DNA from: Panorpa germanica
Taxonomy: Eukaryota; Arthropoda; Insecta; Mecoptera; Panorpidae
Assembly (NCBI GenBank): GCA_963678705.1
Contig: CAVMBN010000124.1
Coordinates: forward strand, 1-64,000
Length of the DNA stretch: 64,000 bases
Direction of reading: 5' to 3'
The notes beneath the pieces were generated by a model. It had not been told where the DNA came from. It did no database searches and saw nothing but the letters and a program-made list of their open reading frames with translations. This document shows positions 39,269-51,503 of the stretch, one piece after another; the first letter of the stretch is position 1, and each line of letters starts with the position of its first letter. A program made the position numbers and the translations under genes.

Positions 39269-40833
39269 CCAAGTGACCTTCAAAGAATTAGACCGGCAAA
39301 AACCTATAGGTACGTCTACTGCGCTATGGAGAACTATTTTCATTGTCGAACATTATTTTACAAACCGATTACCGTTCCATGAAAAGGCAACTATCTAAAG
39401 GTTGTCCTCAGCGATCTGTAATGGGGCCTGAGCTCTGGAACATGGTATTCGACGAGAACTGTGTTTCTCACTCGAAAGGTTGTGTAGACATATGTTTTGC
39501 TAACGATAATGTAATCCTTATCGGTGCAAATAGTACAGAAACCCTAGAAAGCCGTTCTCGACCTGCTATATATAAAATATGTAGTTTCTTGAAGCTACAA
39601 AGCTACGAAACAAATACAGTAACAACGAATGATAAACTTGTAACACACCTTGCGCGTGTCACAAGAACGGAATGAAGCCTAAACTCGGCAAATATGCCGA
39701 CACTATACAAGTGGGCATTTATGCTAATAGTTGTGTATTGTGCTTCGGCATGGTATTACAGGATCAATCTTCCAGATCTTCTATGCAAAGAACTATGTTA
39801 TTGACGATAACGCGTTGTTGCAGAACTTTATCTACAGAAGTGGTGCAAGTGATATTGGGGACAATTCCTTTAGATTTAAAAATCACTCATGCACTTACTC
39901 AAGTACAAATTACGCTAGAACTGAAAAAATCAAATTTTGATGATTAAAAATTAATGCGACAAATTTCGAGGATTTAAAGTTAATGCGGCTGTAGGATAAA
40001 AGTCTGGAGACGATACCAAATATATTGCCAAAGAGATGAATGCATATATGCATAAGCTCTGGCAAGACAGATAGGACTTAATACAAAAAGGAAGACCTAC
40101 GTATTGGTTTACAAGGACGTTAATATTGCTTTGCAACACAAGTGGTTCCTATCTACTATGTGTGTGATCGGCTCCTGCTACTTTAGGTGAAAAAAGTGAT
40201 TAAAAGTGAGAAATTAGCTATGGTAAAAAATTAAATAAATTAAATGAACACTTTTTCAAACGAAAAGTTTTTAAGTTTGTTTTAAATTTGTGTTAATTTA
40301 CCCTAAACAAAGTGTTTTTACAAAAGTTTGACAGTTGGAAACCAGTGTTAAAAACGAATTTTTCAATACGCGTACACGCGGTCTTATAAACATAACCTCA
40401 AATTTGTAACTTTGATGTTTGATATAAGACATCAATAAGTGCGATAGACAAAAAAAGTGATAATAATTAGATTAGTGTTAGTACTAAAACATCAAGTGGT
40501 TTAAAATTCAAGAAATCTGTAGAGATATATAAGGAAGACCTCATATAAACACTACAAATATACGGAAGACAAAAGGTTGCCGCCCACTATCAAGTAAGTC
40601 GAATAACATTAACTATAAATAATATTAAAACACAAGATTTAGTTTATATAAATGCGTGTTTTAAATAATAATGAGAGTGTATTAATTGTTATAAGTGATT
40701 AAGTGAACAATATATGCGGTTTTCTTGGAAATAGTGATTGATCGTTCATGATCATTCAATGGTAACAAACAAGTGGTAAGTAAGTAGGCATAAGTACAAG
40801 TATGTATATGAGATATTTATAGAAATTCAGTGT
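39269..40833 (+). repeat. Satellite monomer 24, ending at a 426-bp deletion junction
   Basis: A standard first half followed by the short-subfamily spacer variants. Its later part matches monomer 19 at an offset of 7027 bp. Confidence 0.92.
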
Positions 40834-41993
40834 TCAGCCTAAACTCGGCAACTATGCCGACACTATACAAGGGGGCATTTATGCTAATAGTTGTGTATTG
40901 TGCTTCGGCATGGTATTACAGGATCAATCTTCCAGATCTTCCATGCAAAGAACTATGTTATTGACGATAACGCGTTGTTGCAGAACTGTATCTACAGAAG
41001 TGGTGCAAGTGATATTGGGGACAATTCCTTTAGATTTAAAAATCACTCATGCACTTACTCAAGTACAAATTACGCTAGAACTGAAAAAATCAAATTTTGA
41101 TGATTTAAAATTAATGCGACAAATTTCGAGGATTTAAAGTTAATGCGGCTGTAGGATAAAAGTCTGGAGACGATACCAAATATATTGCCAAAGAGATGAA
41201 TGCATATATGCATAAGCTCTGGCAAGACAGATAGGACTTAATACAAAAAGGAAGACCTACGTATTGGTTTACAAGGACGTTAATATTGCTTTGCAACACA
41301 AGTGGTTGCTATCTACTATGTGTGTGATCGGCTCCTGCTACTTTAGGTGAAAAAAGTGATTAAAAGTGAGAAATTAGCTATGGTAAAAAATTAAATAAAT
41401 TATATGAACACTTTTTCAAACGAAAAGTTTTTAAGTTTGTTTTAAATTTGTGTTAATTTACCCTAAACAAAGTGTTTTTACAAAAGTTTGACAGTTGGAA
41501 ACCAGTGTTAAAAACGAATTTTTCAATACGCGTACACGCGGTCTTATAAACATAACCTCAAATTTGTAACTTTGATGTTTGATATAAGACATCAATAAGT
41601 GCGATAGACAAAAAAAGTGATAATAATTAGATTAGTGTTAGTACTAAAACATCAAGTGGTTTAAAATTCAAGAAATCTGTAGAGATATATAAGGAAGACC
41701 TCATATAAACACTACAAATATACGGAAGACAAAAGGTTACCGCCCACTATCAAGTAAGTCGAATAACATTAACTATAAATAATATTAAAACACAAGATTT
41801 AGTTTATATAAATGCGTGTTTTAAATAATAATGAGAGTGTATTAATTGTTATAAGTGATTAAGTGAACAATATATGCGGTTTTCTTGGAAATAGTGATTG
41901 ATCGTTCATGATCATTCAATGGTAACAAACAAGTGGTAAGTAAGTAGGCATAAGTACAAGTATGTATATGAGATATTTATAGAAATTCAGTGT
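40834..41993 (+). repeat. Short satellite monomer 25 (1160 bp)
   Basis: Matches monomer 20 at an offset of 7027 bp, including GTGGTTGCTATC near 41305 (34278 in monomer 20). Confidence 0.93.
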
Positions 41994-42323
41994 TCAGCCT
42001 AAACTCGGCAACTATGCCGACACTATACAAGGGGGCATTTATGCTAATAGTTGTGTATTGTACTTCGGCATGGTATTACAGGATCAATCTTCCAGATCTT
42101 CCATGCAAAGAACTATGTTATTGACGATAACGCGTTGTTGCAGAACTGTATCTACAGAAGTGGTGCAAGTGATATTGGGGACAATTCCTTTAGATTTAAA
42201 AATCACTCATTCACTTACTCAAGTACAAATTACGCTAGAACTGAAAAAATCAAATTTTGATGATTTAAAATTAATGCGACAAATTTTGAGGATTTAAAGT
42301 TAATGCGGCTGTAGGATAAAAGT
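41994..42323 (+). repeat. Truncated short satellite monomer 26
   Basis: It starts like monomer 21 (TTGTACTTCGGC, CACTCATTCACTT) but stops at GGATAAAAGT, where the array jumps to ACAAACTGATTACCG. That deletes 942 bp relative to two standard neighbours and leaves a spacing of 644 bp. Confidence 0.9.
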
Positions 42324-43818
42324 ACAAACTGATTACCGTTCCATAAAAAGGCAACTATCTAAAGGTTGTCCTCAGCGATCTGTAATGGGGCCTGAGCTCT
42401 GGAACATGGTATTCGACGAGAACTGTGTTTCTCACTCGAAAGGTTGTGTAGACATATGTTTTGATAACGATAATGTGATCCTTATTGGTGCAAATAGTAC
42501 AGAAACCCTAGAAAGCCGTTCTTGACCTGCTATATATATAATATGTAGTTTCTTGAAGCTACAAAGCTACGAAACAAATACAGTAACAACGAATGATAAA
42601 CTTGTAACACACCTTGCGCGTGTCACAAGGACGGAATGAAGCTTAAACTCGGCAACTATGCCGACACTATACAAGGGGGCATTTATGCTAATAGTTGTGT
42701 ATTGTGCTTCGGCATGGTATTACAGGATCAATCTTCCAGATCTTCCATGCAAAGATTTATGTTATTGACGATGACGCGTTGTTGCAGAACTGTATCTACA
42801 GAAGTGGTGCAAGTGATATTATGTACAATTCCTTTAGATTTAAAAATCACTAATGCACTTACTCAAGTACAAATTACGCTAGAACTGAAAAAATCAAATT
42901 TTGATGATTTAAAATTAATGCGACAAATTTCGAGGATTTAAAGGTAATGCGGATGTAGGATAAAAGTCAGGAGACGATACCAAATATATTGCCAAAGAGA
43001 TGAATGCATATATGCATAAGCTCTGGCAAGACAGATGGGACTTAATACAAAAAGGAAGACCTACGTATTGGTTTACAAGGACGTTAATATTGCTTTGCAA
43101 CACAAGTGGTTCCTATCTACTATGTGTGTGATCGGCTCCTGCTACTTTAGGTAAAAAAAGTGATTAAAAGTGAGAAATTAATTATGGAAAAAAATTAAAT
43201 AAATTATATAAATACTTTTTCAAACGAAAAGTATTTAAGCTTGTTTTAAATTTGTGTTAATTTACCCTAAACAAAGTGTTTTTACAAAAGTTTGACAGTT
43301 GGAAACCAGTGTTAAAAACGAACTTTTCATTACGCGTACACGCGGTCTTATAAACATAACCTCAAATTTGTAACTTTGATGTTTGATATAAGACATTAAT
43401 AAGTGCGATAGACAAAAAAAGTGATAATAATTAGGTTAGTGTTAGTGCTAAAACATCAAGTGGTTTAAAATTCAATAAAACTGTAGAGATATATAAGGAA
43501 GACCTCATATAAACACTACAAATATACGGAAGACAAAAGGTTGCCGCCCACTATCAAGTAAGTCGAATAACATTAACTATAAATAATATTAAAACACAAA
43601 AATTAGTTTATATAAATGCGTGTTTTAAATAATAATGAGAGTGTATTAATTGTTATAAGTGATTAAGTGAACAATATATGCGGTTTTCTTGGAAATAGTG
43701 ATTGATCGTTCATGAACATTCAATAATAACAAACAAATGGTAAGTAAGTAGGCATAAGTACAAGTATGTATATAAGATATTTATAGAAATTCAGTGTGCC
43801 TTTGTTGATCTCCGGTGG
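42324..43818 (+). repeat. Satellite monomer 27 (start truncated)
   Basis: It begins at monomer offset ~95 after the deletion junction. It carries TTCTTGACC (stop) in the RT relic and GCGGATGTAGG / GTCAGGAGACG in the thumb part; the last two recur in monomer 31. Confidence 0.9.
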
Positions 43819-44436
43819 CCAATTGACCTTCAAAGAATTAGACCGGCAAAAACCTATAGGTACGTCTACTGCGCTATGGAGAACTATTTTCATTGTCGAA
43901 AATTATTTTACAGACCGATTACCGTTCCATGAAAAGGCAACTATCTAAAGGTTGTCCTCAGCGATCTGTAATGGGGCCTGAGCTCTGGAACATGGTATTT
44001 GACGAGAACTGTGTTTCTCACTCGAAAGGTTGTGTAGACATATGTTTTGCCAACGATAATGTGATCCTTATCGGTGCAAATAGTACAGAAACCCTAGAAA
44101 GCCGTTCTCGACCTGCTATATATAAAATCTGTAGTTTCTTGAAGCTACAAAGCTACGAAACAAATACAGTAACAACGAATGATAAACTTGTAACACACCT
44201 TGCGCGTGTCACAAGGACGGAATGAAGCTTAAACTCGGCAACTATGCCGACACTATACAAGGGGGCATTTATGCTAATAGTTGTGAATTGTGCTTCGGCA
44301 TGGTATTACAGGATCAATCTTCCAGATCTTCCATGCAAAGAACTATGTTATTGACGATGACGCGTTGTTGCAGAACTGTATCTACAGAAGTGGTGCAAGT
44401 GATATTGGGGACAATTTTTTTAGATTTAAAAATCAC

Positions 44437-44439
44437 TCA
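44437..44439. repeat. Target-site duplication TCA (left)
   Basis: TCA precedes TAGACCAAGG at the left end and is repeated at 47962-47964 after GGTCTA. Uninterrupted copies read AATCACTCATGCAC with a single TCA at this point. Confidence 0.75.
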
Positions 44440-45155
44440 TAGACCAAGGTAGATAATTTTAGAAACATAAAAAAATTAAAGTAGAATGAAACCTATTGGA
44501 AATGGAAGGAAATACTACTAAAATGAAAGGAAAAATAAATTACAGTCGATCTGAGGTTGGGAAGGGGTAGGGGGTGAGGTTTTAAGGGTAAAAATCGGTA
44601 AATCTCGATTTCCGGCAAAACTACAAGTCCTATCGAAAAAAGTTAAATGGCAAAGTTGTGGATAATAAAAAGATCTACAACTTTTGTATCTACACTTTTA
44701 CTCCATAACCTCAAAATTCATGTAAAAAATCCAAAAAACCACATTTTTGATTTTTTATTTATATCTTTTACAAAAAATTTTTTTTTTTCATGATATTTGG
44801 TGAAAACTTACCTCTTTATGTCCCAAACACACTGGAATTTTGAAGATTTAAAATATTAATTTTTTCACCCTATTTTGACTCGATATCGAAAATTCTCACG
44901 TCAAAATATCTGATTTTTCAAAAAAGTCGGTGGGCTTTTTGTTCGTTGAAATCTCTATTTTCTGATGGTGTAAAAAAAAATATACATTACTATGGAAAAA
45001 TTTTTCAGAAAATGCAAAAAAACGAAAAATACTAAAATTCGAAATTTTTTTTTTAATCTTTATGTACAATTTTGAGGTATTCATTAAAATTTTTGCTTTA
45101 ATTACTCGAAAAACGTTAGGTTCCATGTTAGATTAATAAACAAAAAAATTACAAA
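44440..45155 (+). repeat. Left terminal inverted repeat (~716 bp)
   Basis: Its reverse complement matches 47218-47961. A 76-residue frame (44896-45126, minus strand) has a near-identical counterpart in the right repeat (47245-47475, plus strand), which shows the long symmetry. These frames are not regarded as genes. Confidence 0.88.
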
Positions 45156-45441
45156 CCAATTAAACATAAATATCGCAAAAAACATAGTTGTTGTAAATAT
45201 TAAAAATACGATTTAAAGGGGATTTTATTAAAAAAATGTGACTACTGCTATTTTTTTCAGTAATAAAAGTTGATTTATTAAATTTTCATTACATTTATGT
45301 ATTAGAAAATCTCATTAGATAGAAATATACACGTAAATCGTACTATTGAGTAGAGATTTTTTTTAATGATTACACTATACATTCTATTATTTCTAAAAGC
45401 ATTAATCTTTGTATTTATCAAAACATAGTATTCAATTCGAA
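45156..45441. other. Transposon 3' non-coding segment
   Basis: AT-rich sequence between the left inverted repeat and the stop codon of the nuclease gene. I see no gene or clear motif in it. Confidence 0.6.
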
Positions 45442-47103
45442 TCACTTATTCATCAGTTTCTGTCTTTTTGATGGTATTTCTTGATCGTTAGATTCGACAG
45501 GCCTTTCTGATTCTAGTAGATCTTCGACATCTTCAAGACCATCACCGTCTTCGTCTCTAACATTATTTTCGGTCTGCATTGGTTCTTCATCCGCAATTTC
45601 ATCTGAATCATTAACTTCCTCGTAGATTTTTTTCTCCACATTGGCGCATTGTTCAGAACCATCACAATTTGAGCATAAATTTGTGCATTTTAAACCATGT
45701 TTTCGGCAGCCACATTTTATACTATTACATCCAGTTTCACAGCTGCAGCAAATAGTTTTCAGCAATTTTTCCGGAATTAATTCCATTTCTGTAAATTTGG
45801 GCATAATTCCATGTTGATGTTGCTTCCAGCCCCAATCTGTTGCTGTCAATTCATTACCCAGCCACGTTTGAAGCTGATAATATGCCCTGTAACAATGTTG
45901 TTCTGCTGCACCTTCTGTGGGTGGGAGATTTGCCAATATGAAAGATGATTTAATTTTTGCCAATTGAAATTTTTGAAATCTTAATTGATTCAGTGATATA
46001 TTATCCTTTTTACATTTATAAATAGATTTAATTAATTTCAATCCATTTTTTTTTATATCTTCTTTGTTTACATCTTTTTTAAAAAAAGTATTAGCCAAAT
46101 TTGACAAATTTTGATTGTCTAATAATGAATTTACGATAGTTTTCTTTCCTTTTCCGGCAAATCCAGATGTTGTGTCGCAACCAGAAAAACAATGCAGAAA
46201 TGCAACGATGTTTTTGACGGATTCACACTTGAAACTATTAGACGTGAAAAAAAGATCTTTTATATTTCCAGAACCGGGCTTGAGGAAATAAATTTTATGA
46301 TTATTAGAATTTAATTGATTCAAAAGGACCAAAAGATCAATATCTTGTCCTACAACAATGACAGTTTTATTAGTATCTTTGGCAATTTCTATCGAGGTCT
46401 TAATAATGTCAGCATCAGCATCTTCTTTAGCTTGTTTACAGGAAAATCCTTTTGACTGTAATACTTGCATTAACGATTTTATTATTTTGTCTTTGTTTTT
46501 CTCATTAGATAAAAATTTTTCTTGCAAAAATGATATTCTTGTATGGTTTTGATAATTGAACTCTGGAATATTGTCTGACGTCTTTCTACGACTACGTTCT
46601 CCTTTTTTAGTTGAATGAACTGCTGGTACTGTTGACACAGTAATTGATTTTTCAATTTCAGGGTACCCATCAAAAACTATACAGCTGTCTGCTGCGTAAT
46701 GTTTTTCTACATAGCGTAAATATATATTCATGATCTCTTCCAAAGTTTCATTTTTTTGCCAAATTACTTTGTGTAGTAAAAATCCACCGTCGACGACATG
46801 CACAATGCCGTCAAAATGCGTTGGTCTATTCGTACTCACAAATTATTCGTAGAGCTGAGATTTAACGTTTTTTCTGTAGCCATTTTCGGTAAAAAGAGAT
46901 AATGGAAAAGGTGCAAGCTCGTATTGTAAATAAGTTTCCATATCTTTTTTACTGTCGATCGTTAGAGATATTCTTTGAAATATCAATAACGGATCAATTG
47001 CTATAATATCTCCGTTTACTTTAACAGAAGATTGGACCGTTTTTAGAGACAAGACTTCTCTCAGGTATATAGGTATAATTTTAAAATAGCAATAAATAGG
47101 CAT
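45442..47103 (-). pseudogene. XPG/FEN-like nuclease with CXC-like Cys cluster, one in-frame stop
   Basis: The frame opens at ATG 47103 and runs 86 codons to a TAA at 46843-46845. It then continues in the same frame for more than 460 codons to 45442. In the long part, numbered from the GTG at 46839, the nuclease acidic residues can be followed: D17 in VVDGGFLLHK, D57 in VFDGY, the KEDADAD cluster at 138-144, QDIDLL at 165-170, and FSGCDTTSGFAGKGKK at 218-233. The last parallels the GCD...GIG helix-hairpin region of FEN1. Residues 364-398 hold ten Cys in a CxC-x3-C-x4-CxC-x6-C-x3-C-x2-C pattern like Tesmin/TSO1 CXC domains, and the C-terminus is acidic. A structure-specific DNA nuclease role in transposition is inferred. 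The stop makes this copy probably inactive. No intron signal is needed to explain the break. Confidence 0.72.
46843..46845 (-). other. In-frame TAA interrupting the nuclease gene
   Basis: Read on the minus strand the codons are TAC GAA TAA TTT GTG, with open frame on both sides. A single substitution would explain it. An alternative is that translation restarts downstream, but no ATG lies close to the break in this frame. Confidence 0.85.
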
Positions 47104-47217
47104 CTACGCATATAATTTAAAGAAAATTCGACAATTTTCTCAAAATTTTGTAGATGTCATATTAAATATTAACTTTATTAACTTATTTAGTTGTTAATTA
47201 TAGTAGTACATTTCGAC
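47104..47217. other. Transposon 5' leader
   Basis: AT-rich segment between the start codon of the nuclease gene and the right inverted repeat. Any promoter would have to lie here or in the inverted repeat; none is recognisable. Confidence 0.5.
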
Positions 47218-47961
47218 TTGCAATTTTTTGGTTAATAATCTAACATGGTCCCTAACGTTTTTCGAGTAATTAAAGTAAAAATTTTAATGAATACCTCAAA
47301 ATTGTACATAAAGATTAAAAAAATAATTTCGAATTTTAGTATTTTTCGTTTTTTTGCATTTTCTGAAAATTTTTTCCATAGTAATGTATATTTTTTTTTA
47401 CACCATCAGAAAATAGAGATTTCAACGAACAAAAAGCCCACCGACTTTTTTGAAAACTCAGATATTTTAACGTGAGAATTTTCGATTGAAAATTAGGGTT
47501 TTTTTTTCGATATCGAGTCAAAATAGGGTGAAAAAATTAATATTTTAAATCTTCAAAATTCCAGTGTGTTTGGGACATAAAGAGGTAAGTTTTCACCAAA
47601 TATCATGAAAAAAAAAATTTTTTTGTAAAAGATATAAATAAAAAATCAAAAATGTGGTTTTTTGGATTTTTTACATGAATTTTGAGGTTATGGAGTAAAA
47701 GTGTAGATACAAAAGTTGTAGATCTTTTTATTATCTACAACTTTGCCATTTAACTTTTTTCGATAGGACTTGTAGTTTTGCCGGAAATCGAGATTTACCG
47801 ATTTTTACCCTTAAAACCTCACCCCCTACCCCTTCCCAACCTCAGATCGACTGTAATTTATTTTTCCTTTCATTTTAGTAGTATTCCCTTTCCAATAGGT
47901 TTCATTCTACTTTAATTTTTTTATGTTTTTAATTATTTTTGACGGCTTCTACCCTGGTCTA
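47218..47961 (-). repeat. Right terminal inverted repeat (~744 bp)
   Basis: Inverse copy of 44440-45155. It has about 32 extra bp around 47484-47515 (TTGAAAATTAGGGTTTTTTT) that the left copy lacks, so the two arms have begun to diverge. Confidence 0.85.
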
Positions 47962-47964
47962 TCA
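47962..47964. repeat. Target-site duplication TCA (right)
   Basis: Second copy of the 3-bp target, directly followed by TGCACTTACTC of the satellite. Confidence 0.75.
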
Positions 47965-48929
47965 TGCACTTACTCAAGTACAAATTACGCTAGAACTAAA
48001 AAAATCAATATTTAATGATTTAAAAATAATGCGACAAATTTCGAGGATTTAAAGTTAATGCGGCTGTAGGATAAAAGTCTGGAGACGATACCAAATATAT
48101 TGCCAAAGAGATGAATGCATATATGCATAAGCTCTGGCAAGACAGATGGGACTTAATACAAAAAGGAAGACCTACGTATTGGTTTACAAGGACGTTAATA
48201 TTGCTTTGCAACACAAGTGGTTCCTATCTACTATGTGTGTGATCGGCTCCTGCTACTTTAGGTGAAAAAAGTGATTAAAAGTGAGAAATTAATTATTGAA
48301 AAAAATTAAATAAAATATATGAATACTTTTTCAAACGAAAAGTATTTAAGTTTGTTTTAAATTTGTGTTAATTTACCCTAAACAAAGTGTTTTTACAAAA
48401 GTTTGACAGTTGAAAACCAGTGTTAAAAACGAATTTTTCATTACGCGTACACGCGGTCTTATAAACATAACCTCAAATTTGTAACTTTGATGTTTGATAT
48501 AAGACATTAATAAGTGCGATAGACAAAAAAAGTGATAATAATTAGGTTAGTGTTAGTGCTAAAACATCAAGTGGTTTAAAATTCAAGAAATCTGTAGAGA
48601 TATATAAGGAAGACCTCATTTAAACACTACAAATATACGGAAGACAAAAGGTTGCCGCCCACTATCAAGTAAGTCGAATAACATTAACTATAAATAATAT
48701 TAAAACACAAGAATTAGTTTATATAAATGCGTGTTTTTAATAATAATGAGACTGTATTAATTGTTATAAGTGATTAAGTGAACAATATATGCGGTTTTCT
48801 TGGAAATAGTGATTGATCGTTCATGAACATTCAATGGTAACAAACAAATGGTAAGTAAGTAGGCATAAGTACAAGTATGTATATGAGATATTTATAGAAA
48901 TTCAGTGTGCCTTTGTTGATGTCCGGTGG

Positions 48930-50515
48930 CCAAGTGACCTTCAAAGAATTAGACCGGCAAAAACTTATAGGTACGTCTACTGCGCTATGGAGAACTATTT
49001 TCATTGTCAAACATTATTTTACAAACCGATTACCGTTCCATGAAAAGGCAACTATCTAAAGGTTGTCCTCAGCGATCTGTAATGGGGCCTGAGCTCTGGA
49101 ACATGGTATTTGACGAGAACTGTGTTTCTCACTCGAAAGGTTGTGTAGACATATGTTTTGCCAACGATAATGTGATCCTTATCGGTGCAAATAGTACAGA
49201 AACCCTAGAAAGCCGTTCTCGACCTGCTATATATAAAATCTGTAGTTTCTTGAAGCTACAAAGCTACGAAACAAATACAGTTACAACGAATGATAAACTT
49301 GTAACACACCTTGCGCGTGTCACAAGGACGGAATGAAGCTTAAACTCGGCAACTATGCCGACACTATACAAGGGGGCATTTATGCTAATAGTTGTGTATT
49401 GTGCTTCGGCATGGTATTACAGGATCAATCTTTCAGATCTTCCATGCAAAGAACTATGTTATTGACGATGACGCGTTGTTGCAGAACTGAATCTACTGAA
49501 GTGGTGCAAGTGATATTGGGGACAATTCCTTTAGATTTAAAAATCACTCATGCACTTACTCAAGTACAAATTACGCTAGAACTGAAAAAATCAAATTTTG
49601 ATGATTTAAAATTAATGCGACAAATTTCGAGGATTTAAAGTTAATGCGGCTGTAGGATAAAAGTCTGGAGACGATACCAAATATATTGCAAAAGAGATGA
49701 ATGCATATATCCATAAGCTCTGGCAAGACAGATGGGACTTAATACAAAAAGGAAGACCTACGTATTGGTTTACAAGGACGTTAATATTGCTTTGCAACAC
49801 AAGTGGTTCCTATCTACTATGTGTGTGATCGGCTCCTGCTACTTTAGGTGAAAAAAGTGATTAAAAGTGAGAAAATAATTATGGAAAAAAATTAAATAAA
49901 TTATATGAATACTTTTTCAAACGAAAAGTATTTAAGTTTGTTTTAAATTTGTGTTAATTTACCCTAAACAAAGTGTTTTTACAAAAGTTTGACAGTTGGA
50001 AACCAGTGTTAAAAACGAATTTTTCATTACGCGTACACGCGGTCTTATAAACATAACCTCAAATTTGTAAATTTGATGTTTGATATAAGACATTAATAAA
50101 TGCGATAGACAAAAAAAGTGATAATAATTAGGTTAGTGTTAGTGCTAAAACATCAAGTGGTTTAAAATTGAAGAAATCTGTAGAGATATATAAGGAAGAC
50201 CTCATATAAACACTACAAATATACGGAAGACAAAAGGTTGCCGCCCACTATCAAGTAAGTCGAATAACATTAACTATAAATAATATTAAAACACAAGAAT
50301 TAGTTTATATAAATGCGTGTTTTAAATAATAATGAGAGTGTATTATTTGTTATAAGTGATTAAGTGAACAATATATGCGGTTTTCTTGGAAATAGTGATT
50401 GATCGTTCATGAACATTCAATGGTAACAAACAAATGGTAAGTAAGTAGGCATAAGTACAAGTATGTATATGATATATTTATAGAAATTTAGTGTGCCTTT
50501 GTTGATGTCCGGTGG
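48930..50515 (+). repeat. Satellite monomer 29 (1586 bp)
   Basis: Standard copy of the GAAGCTT/GATGACG type. Its private ATATCCATAAG breaks the 14-bp palindrome. Confidence 0.95.
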
Positions 50516-51489
50516 CCAAGTGACCTTCAAAGAATTATACCGGCAAAAACCTATAGGTACTTCTATTGCGCTATGGAGAACTATTTTCATTGTCGAACAT
50601 TATTTTACAAACCGATTACCGTTCCATGAAAAGGCAACTATCTAAAGGTTGTCCTCAGCGATCTGTAATGGGGCCTGAGCTCTTGAACATGGTATTCGAC
50701 GAGAACTGTGTTTCTCACTCGAAAGGTTGTGTAGACATATGTTTTGACAACGATAATGTGATCCTTATCGGTGCAAATAGTACAGAAACCCTAGAAAGCC
50801 GTTCTCGACCTGCTATATATAAAATCTGTAGTTTCTTGAAGCAACAAAGCAACGAAACAAATACAGTAACAACGAATGATAAACTTGTAACACACTTTGC
50901 GCGTGTCACAAGGACGGAATGAAGCTTAAACTCGGCAACTATGCCGACACTATACAAGGGATCATTTATGCTAATAGTTGTGTATTGTGCTTCGGCATGG
51001 TATTACAGGATCAATCTTCCAGATCTTCCATGCAAAGAACTATGTTATTGACGATGACGCGTTGTTGCAGAACTGTATCTACAGAAGTGGTGCAAGTGAT
51101 ATTGGGGACAATTCCTTTAGATTTAAAAATCACTCATGCACTTACTCAAGTACAAATTACGCTAGAACTGAAAAAATTAAATTTTGATGATTTAAAATTA
51201 ATGCGACAAATTTCGAGGATTTAAAGTTAATGCGGCTGTAGGATAAAAGTCTGGAGACGATACCAAATATATTGCCAAAGAGATGAATGCATATATGCAT
51301 AAGCTCTGGCAAGACAGATGGGACTTAATACAAAAAGGAAGACCTACGTATTGGTTTACAAGGACGTTAATATTGCTTTGCAACACAAGTGGTTCCTATC
51401 TACTATGTGTGTGATCGGCCCCTGCTACTTTAGGTGAAAAAAGTGATTAAAAGTGAGAAATTAATTATGGAAAAAAATTAAATAAATTA
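50516..51489 (+). repeat. Satellite monomer 30, cut at offset 974 by LINE 1
   Basis: It follows the standard sequence to AAATAAATTA and then changes to AAAAAACAAAATAATATG. The rest of this monomer (612 bp) and the first 220 bp of the next are absent. Confidence 0.92.
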
Positions 51490-51503
51490 AAAAACAAAAT
51501 AAT

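Larger units (their letters stand above)
44440..47961 (-). mobile_element. 3.5-kb DNA transposon with long TIRs and XPG-like nuclease (Academ-like?)
   Basis: The element is 3522 bp long, begins TAGACCAAGGTAGA and ends with the inverse TCTACCCTGGTCTA (with small differences). The terminal inverted repeats are about 716 and 744 bp, and the target duplication is TCA. Its only sizeable gene is on the minus strand and resembles the XPG/FEN nuclease fold followed by a Cys-rich CXC-like cluster. From memory, a 3-4 bp duplication together with an XPG nuclease and a Cys8 zinc finger is what has been described for the Academ superfamily. No separate transposase is present, so this could be an internally deleted Academ or a nuclease-only family of another type. 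The assignment is inference. Confidence 0.7.
43819..48929 (+). repeat. Satellite monomer 28, split by the DNA transposon
   Basis: The monomer runs 43819-44439 and resumes at 47962. Removing the insert and one TCA gives exactly 1586 bp. It shares GATCTCCGGTGG, CCAATTGACC, TACAGACCG and TTGTGAATTG with monomer 32, which therefore serves as the empty-site paralogue. Confidence 0.95.

Noticed and set aside
44896-45126. 76-residue frame in the transposon arm, present in both arms
   Set aside because: It is part of the terminal inverted repeat. The duplication is explained by the symmetry of the arms, and the Phe/Lys-rich sequence is that of chance AT-rich coding.
45442-46839. Nuclease gene starting with Met at 46839
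   Set aside because: The codon there is GTG and the frame continues upstream past a TAA to an ATG at 47103. The apparent start is an artefact of allowing alternative starts.
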